DNA from: CAVVSD01 sp963757125
Lineage (GTDB): Bacteria; Actinomycetota; Thermoleophilia; Solirubrobacterales; Solirubrobacteraceae
Length of the DNA: 64,000 nt
Direction: 5' to 3'
Assembly: GCA_963757125.1 (NCBI GenBank)
Contig: CAVWQP010000004.1
Coordinates: 496,001 to 560,000, forward strand
The number at the start of each line of letters is the position of its first letter. The first letter of the stretch is position 1. Shown here in pieces: positions 41,953 through 50,909 of this stretch. The translations under genes and the position numbers were made by a program. The notes below the pieces were generated by a model. It ran no database searches, was not told where the DNA came from, and worked only from the letters and a program-made list of their open reading frames with translations.

Positions 41953-42605
41953 AGCAGGACCCAGAACACGACCACGGCGTACTGCAGGGCCGCCGCGATC
42001 ACCACGAGCAGGTGGAAGACCTCGTGGTAGCCGAAGACGGCGGGGACCGGGTCCGGCCTGCGCGTCGCGTAGATGACCGCGCCGGTCGTGTAGAGCAGCC
42101 CGCCGAGCGCGACAAGGACGGTCGGGACCGCGCCGAGCGCCTCGGCGAGCGCCGGGAACGTCCACACCGCGAGCCACCCGAGCGCCACGTAGACGATGAC
42201 GCCCAGCCAGTTCGGCGCGTCGATCCACAGCAGCTTCAGCGCCACCCCGCCCGCCGCGCCGCACCACACCGCGATGAGCAGCGTGCGGCCGACGCCGTCG
42301 TCGAACGCCAGGAGCGCGAACGGCGTGTAGGTCCCCGCGATGAGGACGAAGATCATCGAGTGGTCCAGCCGGCGCATCCAGCGCCGGACCTCGGGGCGCC
42401 AGCTCACGCGGTGGTACAGCGCGCTCGCGCCGAACAGCCCCGTGACGCTCGCCGCGTAGACCGCCGCGGCCACGCGCTCGCGCCCGCCGTCGGCGAACAC
42501 GACGACCAGTACGCCGAGCACCACGGAGGCCACGCAGGCCCACTGGTGCAGCACCCCGCGCATGCGGGGCTTGAGGATCACGGGCGTCGCTACCGTTCCG
42601 GCCAC
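41949..42605 (-). CDS. trhA: Hemolysin III / TrhA-family membrane protein
   Basis: A 218-residue seven-TM PAQR/HlyIII protein. RGVLHQWACVASVV, GASALYHRVSWRPEVRRWMRRLDHSMIFVLIAGTYTPFALL and GYHEVFHLLVVIAAALQYAVV carry the family's Ser, His, Asp and two final His (zinc-site) positions. GTG 42605 start is likely; GTG slightly downstream is possible. Role: membrane homeostasis; the name hemolysin is historical. Confidence 0.88.
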   Translation of the reverse strand: MAGTVATPVILKPRMRGVLHQWACVASVVLGVLVVVFADGGRERVAAAVYAASVTGLFGASALYHRVSWRPEVRRWMRRLDHSMIFVLIAGTYTPFALLAFDDGVGRTLLIAVWCGAAGGVALKLLWIDAPNWLGVIVYVALGWLAVWTFPALAEALGAVPTVLVALGGLLYTTGAVIYATRRPDPVPAVFGYHEVFHLLVVIAAALQYAVVVFWVLL

Positions 42606-42681
42606 GTACTCGACGGTACATCCCCCTTGACGGCGCGGGCGGCGGCAGGTGGGATTGCGCCAACACCCGACCGGCACGTCC

Positions 42682-43044
42682 ATGACGATCATCCCGCACT
42701 TCGAACTGTCCTCCGAGAGCCTCGACGCCCGCACGCACGTGATCCACGTGAAGGGCGAGATCCACGTGTCCACGGCGAAGGAGTTCGCGCAGCGCCTCGA
42801 CGAGGCGATCTCCCAGGACGCCACGGCGATCGTCCTCGACCTCACGGAGGTCGAGTTCATCGACTCGACAGGCCTGAGCGTCCTGCTCACCGGCCTGCGC
42901 AGCATCACGCTCCGCGGCGGGCGCCTCGCGCTCGCGATCTCCAACCCCACCGTCCTGCGCCTCTTCGAGATCACCCGCCTGGACTCGACGTTCGACATCG
43001 AGCCGACGCTGGGCGACGCCCTCAAGCGGGTCGCGACGCCCTAG
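42682..43044 (+). CDS. STAS-domain anti-sigma factor antagonist
   Basis: A 120-residue single STAS domain: THVIHVKGEIHVSTAKEFAQRLDEAIS, then VLDLTEVEFIDSTGLSVLLTGL, where the Ser in DSTGLS is the usual phosphorylation site of SpoIIAA/RsbV-type antagonists. It should bind an anti-sigma kinase, but none is in this window. Overlaps the stop of the convergent cupin gene. Confidence 0.88.
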   Translation: MTIIPHFELSSESLDARTHVIHVKGEIHVSTAKEFAQRLDEAISQDATAIVLDLTEVEFIDSTGLSVLLTGLRSITLRGGRLALAISNPTVLRLFEITRLDSTFDIEPTLGDALKRVATP

Positions 43045-43457
43045 CGGTGCTGGGCGGCGTCCGGCGACGCCTCCCAGAACTCGTCGATCTTCGTCGCGTC
43101 GGGGCGGCCGAGCTGCCGGGACACCGCCCACATCTCGACCGGCTCGTCGCCGAGGTTGCGGTGCGAGCGCGGGGTGCTCGGCGCGACGCGGACCACGGAG
43201 CCGGCGCGCACCTCGTGGATGTCGTCGCCCAGTCGCATCGTCAGCGTGCCGCGGGTGACGAGGTAGAGCTCCTCGATCTCCTCGTGGGTATGCCCCGTGC
43301 CCTGCTCGAAGTCCGAGTGCGGCGGGACGCGGATGAGCGTCACCCCGAGCTGCTCGCAGCCCAGCGCCGACGTGAGGCGGCGGAACTCGCCGGGCACGTC
43401 GGTGCCCGCGTAGTGATCCTCGACGTCATCGCCGTGGACGATCGCGTAGCCGGTCAC
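43041..43457 (-). CDS. Cupin-domain protein
   Basis: A 138-residue cupin: FEQGTGHTHEEIEELYLVTRGTLTMRLGDD is motif 1 (H-x-H-x4-E variant), APSTPRSHRNLGDEPVEMWAV motif 2. GTG 43457 overlaps the stop of serS (GTGA), so it is expressed with serS. Role unknown. Confidence 0.8.
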   Translation of the reverse strand: MTGYAIVHGDDVEDHYAGTDVPGEFRRLTSALGCEQLGVTLIRVPPHSDFEQGTGHTHEEIEELYLVTRGTLTMRLGDDIHEVRAGSVVRVAPSTPRSHRNLGDEPVEMWAVSRQLGRPDATKIDEFWEASPDAAQHR

Positions 43458-44711
43458 GACGCGGCGTCCAGGACGGCGGGAGCTCCGAAGGGAACGAGCA
43501 CCTCGGGCAGAGCGACCGAGCCGTCCTCGCGCTGGCCGTTCTCCAGCAGGGCGATGATCGTGCGCCCGACGGCGACCGCGGTGCCGTTCAGCGTGTGCAG
43601 GATCTCCGGCCGGCCGCCCTCGGGGCGCATCCGGATGTCGAGCCGCCGGGCCTGGAAGTCGGTCGTGTTGGAGCACGACGTCAGCTCGCGGTAGCGGCCC
43701 TGCCCGGGCAGCCATGCCTCGAGGTCGAACTTCTTCGCCGCGCTCGCGCCCAGGTCGTTCACCGCGATGTTCACGACGCGGTAGGGGATCCCGAGCGCCC
43801 CGAGGATCTCCTCCTCGATGCCCAGGATGCGCTCGTGCTCGGCGGCCGAGTCCTCCGGCGCCACGAAGCTGAACATCTCGACCTTGTCGAACTGGTGGAC
43901 GCGGAACAGCCCGCGCGTGTCGCGCCCCGCGGCGCCCGCCTCGCGCCGGAAGCAGGGCGAGAACCCGGCGTAGCGCACCGGCAGGTCCGCGGCGTCGAGG
44001 ATCTCCTCCGCGTGCAGCGAGGCGAGCGCGACCTCGCTCGTCCCGACGAGGTACAGGTCGTCGGCGGGCACGTGGTAGATCTGCTGCTCGGTGTCGGGCA
44101 GCATCCCGGTGCCGAACAGCGCCTGCTCGCGGACGAGCACGGGTGGGATGACGGGCTGGAACCCGTGGCGCCCGACGACCTCGAGCGCCCAGCGCACGAG
44201 CGCCAGCTCGAGCAGGACGAGCTCGCCGCGCAGGTACGCGAACCGCGAGCCGGACAGGCGCGCCCCGCGCTCCATGTCGATCCGCTCGCCGGCCAGCTCG
44301 AGGTGGTCGCGCGGCTCCGGCACCGGATCGACCGCCTCGCCGACCTCGCGGACGACGGTGTCCTCCTCCGCGGCGGTCGGCGTCGGTGAGGTTCGGGAGC
44401 GTGCGCAGGAGCTCCTGCAGCCGCTCGTCCGCGGCCGAGGCCCGGGACGTCAGATCCTTGACCTGCGCGGAGAAGCCCTTGAGGTGCTCGAGCTGTGCGG
44501 AGACGTCGCGCCCCTCGCGCTTGCCGGCGGCGACCTCCTCGGACGCCGCCTTCTGCTCGGAGCGCAGACCCTCGGCCGTGCTGATGGCGGAGCGGCGCTC
44601 GCCGTCGAGGGCGAGGACGTCGTCGATCGCGTCGGCCACGCCGGGACCGCGGCGTGCCAGCGCTGCCTTCACGCCGTCCGGATCCTCGCGGATGCGCCGG
44701 AGGTCCAGCAC
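43454..44711 (-). CDS. serS: Seryl-tRNA synthetase, frameshifted
   Basis: Class II aminoacyl-tRNA synthetase for serine. N-terminal tRNA-binding coiled coil: LDLRRIREDPDGVKAALARRGPGVADAID, LRSEQKAASEEVAAGKREGRDVSAQLEHLKGFSAQVKDL. It ends LPNLTDAD and the next part, AAEEDTVVREVGEAVDPVPEPRDHLELA, is one base out: an extra base lies near 44376. Catalytic motif 2 is FSPCFRREAGAAGRDTRGLFRVHQFDKVEMF and motif 3 is GRTIIALLENGQREDGSVALPEVLVPF. As an essential single-copy gene, it is very unlikely to be truly broken. GTG 44711 follows the cytochrome gene by 5 bp. Confidence 0.9.
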
Positions 44712-44716
44712 GGGAG

Positions 44717-45109
44717 CTAGCCGCCGGTGGCGGGCGGGGCGTCGCGCCCGGCGTACTTGGACAGGAAGTCCGCGACGTCCTCCGCGTCCTGCCCGGTGAG
44801 GATGTTCTCCGGCATGATCGCGCCGGAGAACCCGCCGTTGCGGATCGCGTAGAGCACGCCGTCCCGGTCCTCGCGGCGGTCGTTGAAGTTCGGCCCGTCC
44901 GTGGTCTCCTTGTCGCCCGCGTTCACGGAGCTGCCGTGCGCGCCGACGGCGTCCAGGCTGTGGCAGCCGGAGCAATGCTCGGAGAAGAGCTCCGCCCCGT
45001 TGGAGACGTTCTGGCTCTCGCCCTTGTCGAGCTTGATCTCCTCGGAGCCGCACCCGGCGGCGAGCAGCGCGGCGACCGCGAGCAGGGGGATGACGGCGCG
45101 ACGGGCCAT
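44717..45109 (-). CDS. Cytochrome c lipoprotein
   Basis: A 130-residue secreted protein. The lipobox LLAAGC (Cys near residue 20) gives a lipid anchor; CSGCHSLD is the heme c attachment site; MPENILTGQDAEDVADFLSKYAG carries the axial Met and the last helix of class I cytochromes. It is anchored outside the membrane and may pass electrons to an oxidase. Divergent from a cupredoxin lipoprotein 21 bp away. Confidence 0.87.
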   Translation of the reverse strand: MARRAVIPLLAVAALLAAGCGSEEIKLDKGESQNVSNGAELFSEHCSGCHSLDAVGAHGSSVNAGDKETTDGPNFNDRREDRDGVLYAIRNGGFSGAIMPENILTGQDAEDVADFLSKYAGRDAPPATGG

Positions 45110-45127
45110 GAGGGCCGCAGACTATAG

Positions 45128-45547
45128 GTGATGCCTCCGGTGCAACTCCCCGCCCGGCGCGCCCTCATCGGCGCCCTCCTCGCGGCCGCGATCGTGCTCC
45201 CGACGGGGTGCTCCGACGACGACCCGGTGCGCGAGGACCAGCCCGTCGTCCGGGTCACGCTCGACGAGTACGCGATCACCCCGCAGGACGTCTCGGTGCC
45301 CTCCGGCAGGGTCGAGCTGGTCGCTCGCAACATCGGCCGGCTGACCCACAACCTCCAGATCGAGGTCCCGCCGACGGACCCCGACGCACAGACCGAGACG
45401 CTGGGCGAGACGCCGACCGCGCAGCCCGGGACGACCGTGAACGCGACGGTCGACCTGAAGCCCGGCACCTACCTCATGCGCTGCTCGCTGGCCAACCACG
45501 ACGACCTGGGGATGACCGGGACGCTTGTCGTGCGAAAGCGTCGCTAG
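45128..45547 (+). CDS. Cupredoxin (blue copper) lipoprotein
   Basis: A 138-139-residue lipoprotein (GTG 45128 or ATG 45131); the lipobox is VLPTGC. The body has the plastocyanin-like strands: VRVTLDEYAITPQDVSVPSGRVELVARNIGRLTHNLQIE with the first His ligand, then GTYLMRCSLANHDDLGMTGTLVV with Cys, His and Met, so all four copper ligands are present. Extracytoplasmic electron carrier. Overlaps the convergent hypothetical gene by 4 bp. Confidence 0.85.
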   Translation: MMPPVQLPARRALIGALLAAAIVLPTGCSDDDPVREDQPVVRVTLDEYAITPQDVSVPSGRVELVARNIGRLTHNLQIEVPPTDPDAQTETLGETPTAQPGTTVNATVDLKPGTYLMRCSLANHDDLGMTGTLVVRKRR

Positions 45548-45987
45548 AGCGTCTCGATCGCGCGCACCGCGAGGAAGCACACGACGACCGCCGCCAGCGT
45601 CATGACGCCCATCTCGCGGCGGAGGATCGACACGACCACCGACCGCTGGCGCTCCTCCGGCAGCTGGCGCAGCGCGTCGGCGTCCTCCAGCTCGAGCCGC
45701 TCGAGCACCTGCTCGGTCGAGACGAGCCGCAGCTGCTCGGCGAAGAACCCCACCGCGACCGGCAGCAGCGCGTACAGCCAGTACAGCCCGTCGTCGGGAT
45801 CGAACGACAGCACGGCGAGCACGCCGGCGACGATCGCCTGGCCGATGGCCACCGCCTGCGCGGCCCGGACGAGTACCCAGAACGCGCGCGACTGACGGAC
45901 CTGCCACCAGGCCACGGCACCCACGAGGGCGGCCAGGCCGCTGACGACGGCCGTCGCCCATGCGGCGACGAGCGCAGCGCCGGTCAC
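45544..45987 (-). CDS. Hypothetical membrane protein
   Basis: A 147-residue protein with three to four hydrophobic segments (ALVAAWATAVVSGLAALVGAVAWW; AAQAVAIGQAIVAGVLAVLSF; LYALLPVAVGFF; LAAVVVCFLAVRAI) and a charged loop EQVLERLELEDADALRQLPEERQRS between. No family recognised. Divergent from nuoA; the 62-bp gap between them must hold both promoters. Confidence 0.65.
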   Translation of the reverse strand: MTGAALVAAWATAVVSGLAALVGAVAWWQVRQSRAFWVLVRAAQAVAIGQAIVAGVLAVLSFDPDDGLYWLYALLPVAVGFFAEQLRLVSTEQVLERLELEDADALRQLPEERQRSVVVSILRREMGVMTLAAVVVCFLAVRAIETL

Positions 45988-46049
45988 GCCAAGTGCCTGC
46001 GGGTACTAAGTATCAAGCCGTCACAAACGGTGCTACAACCTGCGGTCGA
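45988..46049 (+). promoter_or_regulatory. Probable nuo operon promoter region
   Basis: The only non-coding stretch before the 15-kb nuo operon. It is noticeably AT-richer than its surroundings (TACTAAGTAT about 46004-46013, then CAAGCCGTCACAAACGG). CCGT and ACGG form a short dyad around CACAA. No consensus -35 is obvious, so the exact promoter is not placed. No strong ribosome site lies before nuoA. Confidence 0.35.
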
Positions 46050-46406
46050 ATGCTTCAGAGCTATCTGCCCGCTCTCGTCTTCGTGTTCCTCGGGGTCGCC
46101 ATCGGCACCGTCTTCGCATTCCTCGGCCGCGTGCTGGGCCCGCGCCGGGAGATCGCCGCGAAGCGCGAGCCGTACGAGTGCGGCCTGCCGTCGGACGTGC
46201 AGTCTGGCTTCCGCTTCGGGATCAGCTTCTACCTGATCGCGATGCTCTTCATCCTGTTCGACATCGAGGTCATCTTCCTCTACCCCGTGGCCGTGCAGCT
46301 ACGGGCGTTCGGGACCTTCGCACTCGTCGAGGTGTGTGTCTTCATCGCGCTGCTGACCGTGGCGTTCGTGTACGTCTGGCGGAGAGGAGCGCTCGAATGG
46401 AGGTAG
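46050..46406 (+). CDS. nuoA: NADH-quinone oxidoreductase subunit A
   Basis: A 118-residue, three-TM subunit of the complex I proton-pumping arm. REPYECGLPSDVQSGFRFGISFYLIAMLFILFDIEVIFLYPVAV contains the conserved Glu-Cys-Gly loop and DIE motif near the quinone channel. ATG 46050 chosen: the frame is open upstream but that part is not conserved. Overlaps nuoB by 10 bp. First gene of a complete nuoA-N operon in standard order. Confidence 0.94.
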   Translation: MLQSYLPALVFVFLGVAIGTVFAFLGRVLGPRREIAAKREPYECGLPSDVQSGFRFGISFYLIAMLFILFDIEVIFLYPVAVQLRAFGTFALVEVCVFIALLTVAFVYVWRRGALEWR

Positions 46407-47062
46407 TCCGCCGCGAGAAGGCCGGGAACCCGGCCGAGTTGCGTGTCAACCAGAAGCGCGCCCAGGATCTCCTGCGGGGCCCGGATCTGGAGCACGCCGC
46501 GCTCGAGAAGTACGTCACCGAGCGCGTCATGACCACGACGCTGGACCGCGCGCTGAACTGGGCCCGCGCCAACAGCATGTTCCCGGCCACGTTCGGCCTG
46601 GCGTGCTGCGCGATCGAGATGATGGCCATCGTCGCCAGCCGCGTGGACTCCGCGCGCATCGGCTCGGAGGCGTTCCGCGCCACGCCGCGCCAGGCCGACC
46701 TGATGATCATCTCGGGCCGCGTGTCGATCAAGATGGCCCCGATCGTCCGCCGCGTCTACGACCAGATGCTCGAGCCGAAGTGGGCCATCGCGATGGGCGC
46801 CTGCTCCTCCTCGATGGGCGTCTTCAACAACTACGCGATCGTCCCGGCCGACAAGTTCATGCCCGTCGACGTGCACGTGCCCGGCTGCCCGCCGCGCCCC
46901 GAGGCGCTCATGCACGGCATCTTCAAGCTGCGCCAGAAGATCATGAACGACCCCGCCGAGGGCTGGCGCGAGCGCTACGAGGCGATCGGGACCGAGGAGA
47001 TCGTCCGCAAGGACGCCGACCTCGACGCGCAGCCCGACGTCGAGGACGGCGCCGGTGCCTGA
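46397..47062 (+). CDS. nuoB: NADH-quinone oxidoreductase subunit B
   Basis: A 221-residue subunit holding cluster N2, which gives electrons to quinone. FGLACCAIEMM, GACSSSMGVFNNY and VDVHVPGCPPRPEALMHG supply its four cysteines. A hydrophilic N-terminal 45 residues and a charged C-terminus (DADLDAQPDVEDGAGA) extend the usual core. Confidence 0.95.
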   Translation: MEVVRREKAGNPAELRVNQKRAQDLLRGPDLEHAALEKYVTERVMTTTLDRALNWARANSMFPATFGLACCAIEMMAIVASRVDSARIGSEAFRATPRQADLMIISGRVSIKMAPIVRRVYDQMLEPKWAIAMGACSSSMGVFNNYAIVPADKFMPVDVHVPGCPPRPEALMHGIFKLRQKIMNDPAEGWRERYEAIGTEEIVRKDADLDAQPDVEDGAGA

Positions 47063-47564
47063 CGCCACGGGCCTGGAGCTCCTGGCCGCCGACCTCCGGA
47101 CGACGAGCCCCGACGCGGTGCTCGACACGGAGTTCTTCCGCGACAAGGCCGCGCTGCACGTCGCGCCGGCCGCCATCGGGGACACGCTCGAGTTCCTGCG
47201 CGGGCGCGGCTTCGCGTTCCTCGCCTCCGTGCACGGCCTCGACTACTACCCCGAGGAGCCGCGCCTCGGCGTGCAGTACGAGATGCTCGACATGAGCTCG
47301 CTGGACCGCATCACCGTGAAGCTCCGCGTCCCGTCCGACGAGGCGGAGGTCCCGTCGGTCACGAACGAGTGGCCGACCGCCGACCATCAGGAGCGCGAGA
47401 TCTTCGACATGTTCGGCGTCGTCTTCGACGGGCACCCCGATCTGCGCCGCATCCTCATGCCCGACGACTACGAGGGCCACCCGCAGCGCCGCGACTTCCC
47501 GGTGGGAGGAGAACCCGTGCTCTTCACGTACAACCAGGCCCAGGGAACCCAGTACACCGACTGA
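47055..47564 (+). CDS. nuoC: NADH-quinone oxidoreductase subunit C
   Basis: A 169-residue, 30-kDa-type subunit of the connecting fragment; HGLDYYPEEPRLGVQYEML and ADHQEREIFDMFGVVFDGHPDLRRILMPDDYEGHPQRRDFPV are its hallmarks. GTG 47055 overlaps nuoB by 8 bp, and its stop overlaps nuoD. No fused NuoD domain, unlike enterobacterial NuoCD. Confidence 0.94.
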   Translation: MPDATGLELLAADLRTTSPDAVLDTEFFRDKAALHVAPAAIGDTLEFLRGRGFAFLASVHGLDYYPEEPRLGVQYEMLDMSSLDRITVKLRVPSDEAEVPSVTNEWPTADHQEREIFDMFGVVFDGHPDLRRILMPDDYEGHPQRRDFPVGGEPVLFTYNQAQGTQYTD

Positions 47565-48817
47565 TGGCCACGGAGATCCGCAACCTCGACCGGACCACGA
47601 CGCTCGAGCCGACCGAGCGGATCGAGACCGACGACGGCGTCCTCGGGCCCGAGGAGGAGCTGCTCACCCTCAACATGGGCCCCCACCACCCCGCGACGCA
47701 CGGGGTGCTGCGGCTCCTGACCACGCTCGAGGGCGAGGTCGTGCAGGACGTCAAGCCGATCGTCGGCTACGTCCACACGGGCATCGAGAAGACGGCCGAG
47801 GACAAGAGCTACTGGAAGGTCATCCCCGTCGTCGAGCGGATGGACTACCTCTCCTACTACTTCAACGCGATGGCGTACTGCGGCGCCGTGGAGACGCTGC
47901 TGGGGATCGAGGTCCCCAAGCGCGCCCAGTACCTGCGCGTCATCCACCTCGAGCTCAACCGCATCGCGAGCCACCTCATCTTCATCGCCACCGGCTGCCT
48001 GGACCTCGGCGCCGTGTCGATGTTCTGGTACGGCTGGCGCGAGCGCGACATGATCCTCGACCTGTTCGAGCAGACCTCGGGGCAGCGCATGCACACGCGC
48101 TACTTCCAGGTCGGCGGGGTCATGGAGGACGTGCCGAGCGGCTGGGAGGCCAACCTCCGCCGCTTCATCAAGACGATGCCGGAGCGCAACGGCCAGTACC
48201 GCGCGCTGCTGTCGAAGAACGAGATCGCGCTGAGCCGCCTCAAGGGCGTGTGCCCGCTCGAGGAGTCCGTCCTGCTCTCGTACGGCGTCACCGGCCCGCT
48301 GCTGCGCGCGTCGGGCAACCCGTGGGACCTGCGCAAGGCGATGCCGTACTCGTCCTACGACGACTTCCAGTTCAAGATCCCGGTCGGCACCCAGGGCGAC
48401 AACTGGGACCGCTTCTCCGTGCGCCTCGCGGAGATCGACCAGTCCGTCCGGATCATCGAGCAGGCGCTCGACGGCCTCCCCGAGGGGCCGCACATGACCG
48501 AGGACCGCAAGGTGGCGCTGCCGCCGCGGCACGAGCTGGCGACGTCGATGGAGGCGTTGATCCATCATTTCAAGCTCGTGACCGAAGGGTTCCGCGTCCC
48601 GCCCGGCGAGGCCTACTACCCGATCGAGTCGCCGCGCGGCGAGCTCGGGTGCTTCGTGCGCTCCGACGGCTCCTCCAAGCCGGCGCGCGTGCACATGCGC
48701 GATCCCTCGTTCGTGAACCTGCAGGCGTTCGCCCCGATGGTCAAGGGCGCCTACATCGCCGACGTCATCGCGACCCTCGCGATGCTCGATCCCATCCTGG
48801 GCGGAATCGACCGCTAG
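47564..48817 (+). CDS. nuoD: NADH-quinone oxidoreductase subunit D
   Basis: A 417-residue, 49-kDa-type subunit that lines the quinone-binding cavity. NMGPHHPATHGVLRLL carries the catalytic His; IEKTAEDKSYWKVIPVVERMDYLSYYFN and FKIPVGTQGDNWDRF are conserved; C-terminal DPILGGIDR is the usual end. Starts at ATG 47564 with one base of overlap on the nuoC stop. Confidence 0.95.
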   Translation: MATEIRNLDRTTTLEPTERIETDDGVLGPEEELLTLNMGPHHPATHGVLRLLTTLEGEVVQDVKPIVGYVHTGIEKTAEDKSYWKVIPVVERMDYLSYYFNAMAYCGAVETLLGIEVPKRAQYLRVIHLELNRIASHLIFIATGCLDLGAVSMFWYGWRERDMILDLFEQTSGQRMHTRYFQVGGVMEDVPSGWEANLRRFIKTMPERNGQYRALLSKNEIALSRLKGVCPLEESVLLSYGVTGPLLRASGNPWDLRKAMPYSSYDDFQFKIPVGTQGDNWDRFSVRLAEIDQSVRIIEQALDGLPEGPHMTEDRKVALPPRHELATSMEALIHHFKLVTEGFRVPPGEAYYPIESPRGELGCFVRSDGSSKPARVHMRDPSFVNLQAFAPMVKGAYIADVIATLAMLDPILGGIDR

Positions 48818-48821
48818 AGCC

Positions 48822-49589
48822 ATGAGCCTCGGCGACAAGGTCACCCGCTACGCGCACGGGTCGCGCGTCCCCGGCTGGGACGAGTCCGTCGACCCGGCCA
48901 AGGACCCCGCGCCCGTTCCCGATCCCGCGACCGTCGATGTCCCGGCGGACCTGCGGGCGGAGATCGAGGGCCACATGGCCAAGTACCCCGACCGCCGCTC
49001 GGCGACGATCCCAGCGCTCGCGGCCGCCCAGCGCGTGCACGGCTGGTGCTCGCCGCTGGCGATCTCGCAGGTCGCCGCGGTCATGCGGCTCACGCCCGGG
49101 TACATCGTCGCCGTCGCCACCTTCTACGACCAGCTCGACACGCGGCCCGTCGGCCGCCACCGCGTCTACGTCTGCACGAACATCTCGTGCTCGCTGCGCG
49201 GGGGCGACGAGCTGCTCGACGCGATCGAGCACGAGATGGCCGAGGACCCTGACGTCTACGTCCGCCACTTCGAGTGCCTCGGCGCCTGCGACATCGCGCC
49301 GATGGCGAGCATCGACGGCATCTACGTCGGGCCGATCGAGCTCGAGGAGGTGGCGGTCCTCGCGGAGCAGATCCGCAACGGCGAGGCCCCGCTGCCGGAC
49401 AAGCAGATCCTGCGCCGGGCGAGCACGGACCCGACGGCCAACACCCGCGAGTTCCCCCGGCCCAACCCGCTCGCGCAGCGGGCCGTGCCGGACGCGTCCA
49501 TCCCCGTCCGCCCGCCCGAGCAGGGCACCTACGGGGAGCAGATGCCGGGCGACCAGCCCGGTCCCTCCGCACCTCTCGAGGACCGATGA
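48822..49589 (+). CDS. nuoE: NADH-quinone oxidoreductase subunit E
   Basis: A 255-residue subunit of the NADH dehydrogenase module. VCTNISCSLRGGDELL and FECLGACDIAPMASI give CX4C and CX3C ligands of the 2Fe-2S cluster N1a. The last 65 residues (DPTANTREFPRPNPLAQRAV.. EQGTYGEQMPGDQPGPSAP) are Pro-rich and likely disordered, longer than in most NuoE. ATGA overlap with nuoF. Confidence 0.94.
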   Translation: MSLGDKVTRYAHGSRVPGWDESVDPAKDPAPVPDPATVDVPADLRAEIEGHMAKYPDRRSATIPALAAAQRVHGWCSPLAISQVAAVMRLTPGYIVAVATFYDQLDTRPVGRHRVYVCTNISCSLRGGDELLDAIEHEMAEDPDVYVRHFECLGACDIAPMASIDGIYVGPIELEEVAVLAEQIRNGEAPLPDKQILRRASTDPTANTREFPRPNPLAQRAVPDASIPVRPPEQGTYGEQMPGDQPGPSAPLEDR

Positions 49590-50899
49590 GCGAGCACATC
49601 CTCTTCCACGACATCGACGAGCCCGGGCTCAACACCCTCGAGGTGTACGAGCGCCGCGGTGGCTACGAGTCGCTGCGCAAGGCGATGGCGATGCAGCCGC
49701 AGCAGATCACCGACGAGCTGCTGGCCTCCAACGTCCGCGGCCGCGGCGGCGCGGGCTTCGCCATGGGCCGCAAGGTCTCGTTCATGCCGGCCGGGACGAT
49801 GGACAAGTACCTCGTGTGCAACGCGGACGAGTCCGAGCCGGGCACGTTCAAGGACCGCGAGCTCATCACGAAGACGCCGCACACGCTCATCGAGGGCGTC
49901 ATCATCGCCGCCTTCGCGGCCGGCGCGACCCGCTCGTTCATCTACATCCGCGGCGAGTACCAGCAGCAGGCCGACATCCTCGACGCCGCGCTGACCGAGG
50001 CCTACGAGGCGGGCTACCTCGGGCAGAACATCCTCGGCTCGGGCTTCGACCTCAGCCTCGTCGTGCACCGCGGCGCGGGCGCCTACATCTGCGGCGAGGA
50101 GACCGCGCTGCTCGACTCGCTCGAGGGCAAGCGCGGCAACCCGCGCCTGAAGCCGCCGTTCCCCGCGAACCAGGGCCTCTTCCAGGGCCCGACGCTCATC
50201 AACAACGTCGAGACGCTGATGACCGTCCCGCACATCCTGAAGATGGGCGGCGAGGAGTACGCGAAGATCGGCGTCGAGAACTCGACCGGCACGAAGCTCG
50301 TCTCCGTCTCCGGCCACGTCCGCAGGCCCGGCAACTACGAGATCGTGCTCGGCATGTCCTCGCGCGAGATCATCTTCGACCTCGCGGGCGGGCTCGAGGA
50401 CGGCCGCGAGATCAAGCTGTGGTTCCCGGGCGGCTCGAGCTCGCCGGTCCTCACGAAGGACGACCTCGACCTCCCGTACGACTTCGACTCGATGGCGAAG
50501 GCCGGCTCGATGCTCGGCTCCGGCGCGATCATCGTCGTCGACGACTCGGTCTCCGTCGTGGACGTCGCGCTGAAGACCGCCTCCTTCTACGCGCACGAGT
50601 CCTGCGGCAAGTGCTCCCCCTGCCGCGAGGGCACGCGCTGGACCGTGACGATGCTGCAGCGCATCAAGGACGGTCTGGCCACCCCGATGGACCTCGACAT
50701 CATGGCCTCGGTCCAGACGCGCATCATCGGCAACTGCCTCTGCGTCCTCGGCGACGCGATGGCGATGCCGGTCGGCTCGATGGTCGCGAAGTTCCGCGGC
50801 GAGTTCGAGGCGTACATCGAGGCCGCGCGCAGCCGCAACCCCTACGGAGACGACGCGCCCGACGTCGAGCCCGCCCTGGTCCAGGGCGCAGCCGCCTAG
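49586..50899 (+). CDS. nuoF: NADH-quinone oxidoreductase subunit F
   Basis: A 437-residue subunit that binds FMN, NADH and cluster N3. GRGGAGFAMGRK and ESEPGTFKDRELI, HRGAGAYICGEETALLDSLEGKRGNPR bind NADH and FMN; ESCGKCSPCREG with GNCLCVLGDA gives the 4Fe-4S cysteines. All catalytic features are present. Confidence 0.95.
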   Translation: MSEHILFHDIDEPGLNTLEVYERRGGYESLRKAMAMQPQQITDELLASNVRGRGGAGFAMGRKVSFMPAGTMDKYLVCNADESEPGTFKDRELITKTPHTLIEGVIIAAFAAGATRSFIYIRGEYQQQADILDAALTEAYEAGYLGQNILGSGFDLSLVVHRGAGAYICGEETALLDSLEGKRGNPRLKPPFPANQGLFQGPTLINNVETLMTVPHILKMGGEEYAKIGVENSTGTKLVSVSGHVRRPGNYEIVLGMSSREIIFDLAGGLEDGREIKLWFPGGSSSPVLTKDDLDLPYDFDSMAKAGSMLGSGAIIVVDDSVSVVDVALKTASFYAHESCGKCSPCREGTRWTVTMLQRIKDGLATPMDLDIMASVQTRIIGNCLCVLGDAMAMPVGSMVAKFRGEFEAYIEAARSRNPYGDDAPDVEPALVQGAAA

Positions 50900-50909
50900 C
50901 CACGCACGA

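Noticed and set aside
41949..42605. Hemolysin
   Set aside because: HlyIII/TrhA proteins are membrane-homeostasis proteins; the hemolysin name is not supported by sequence.
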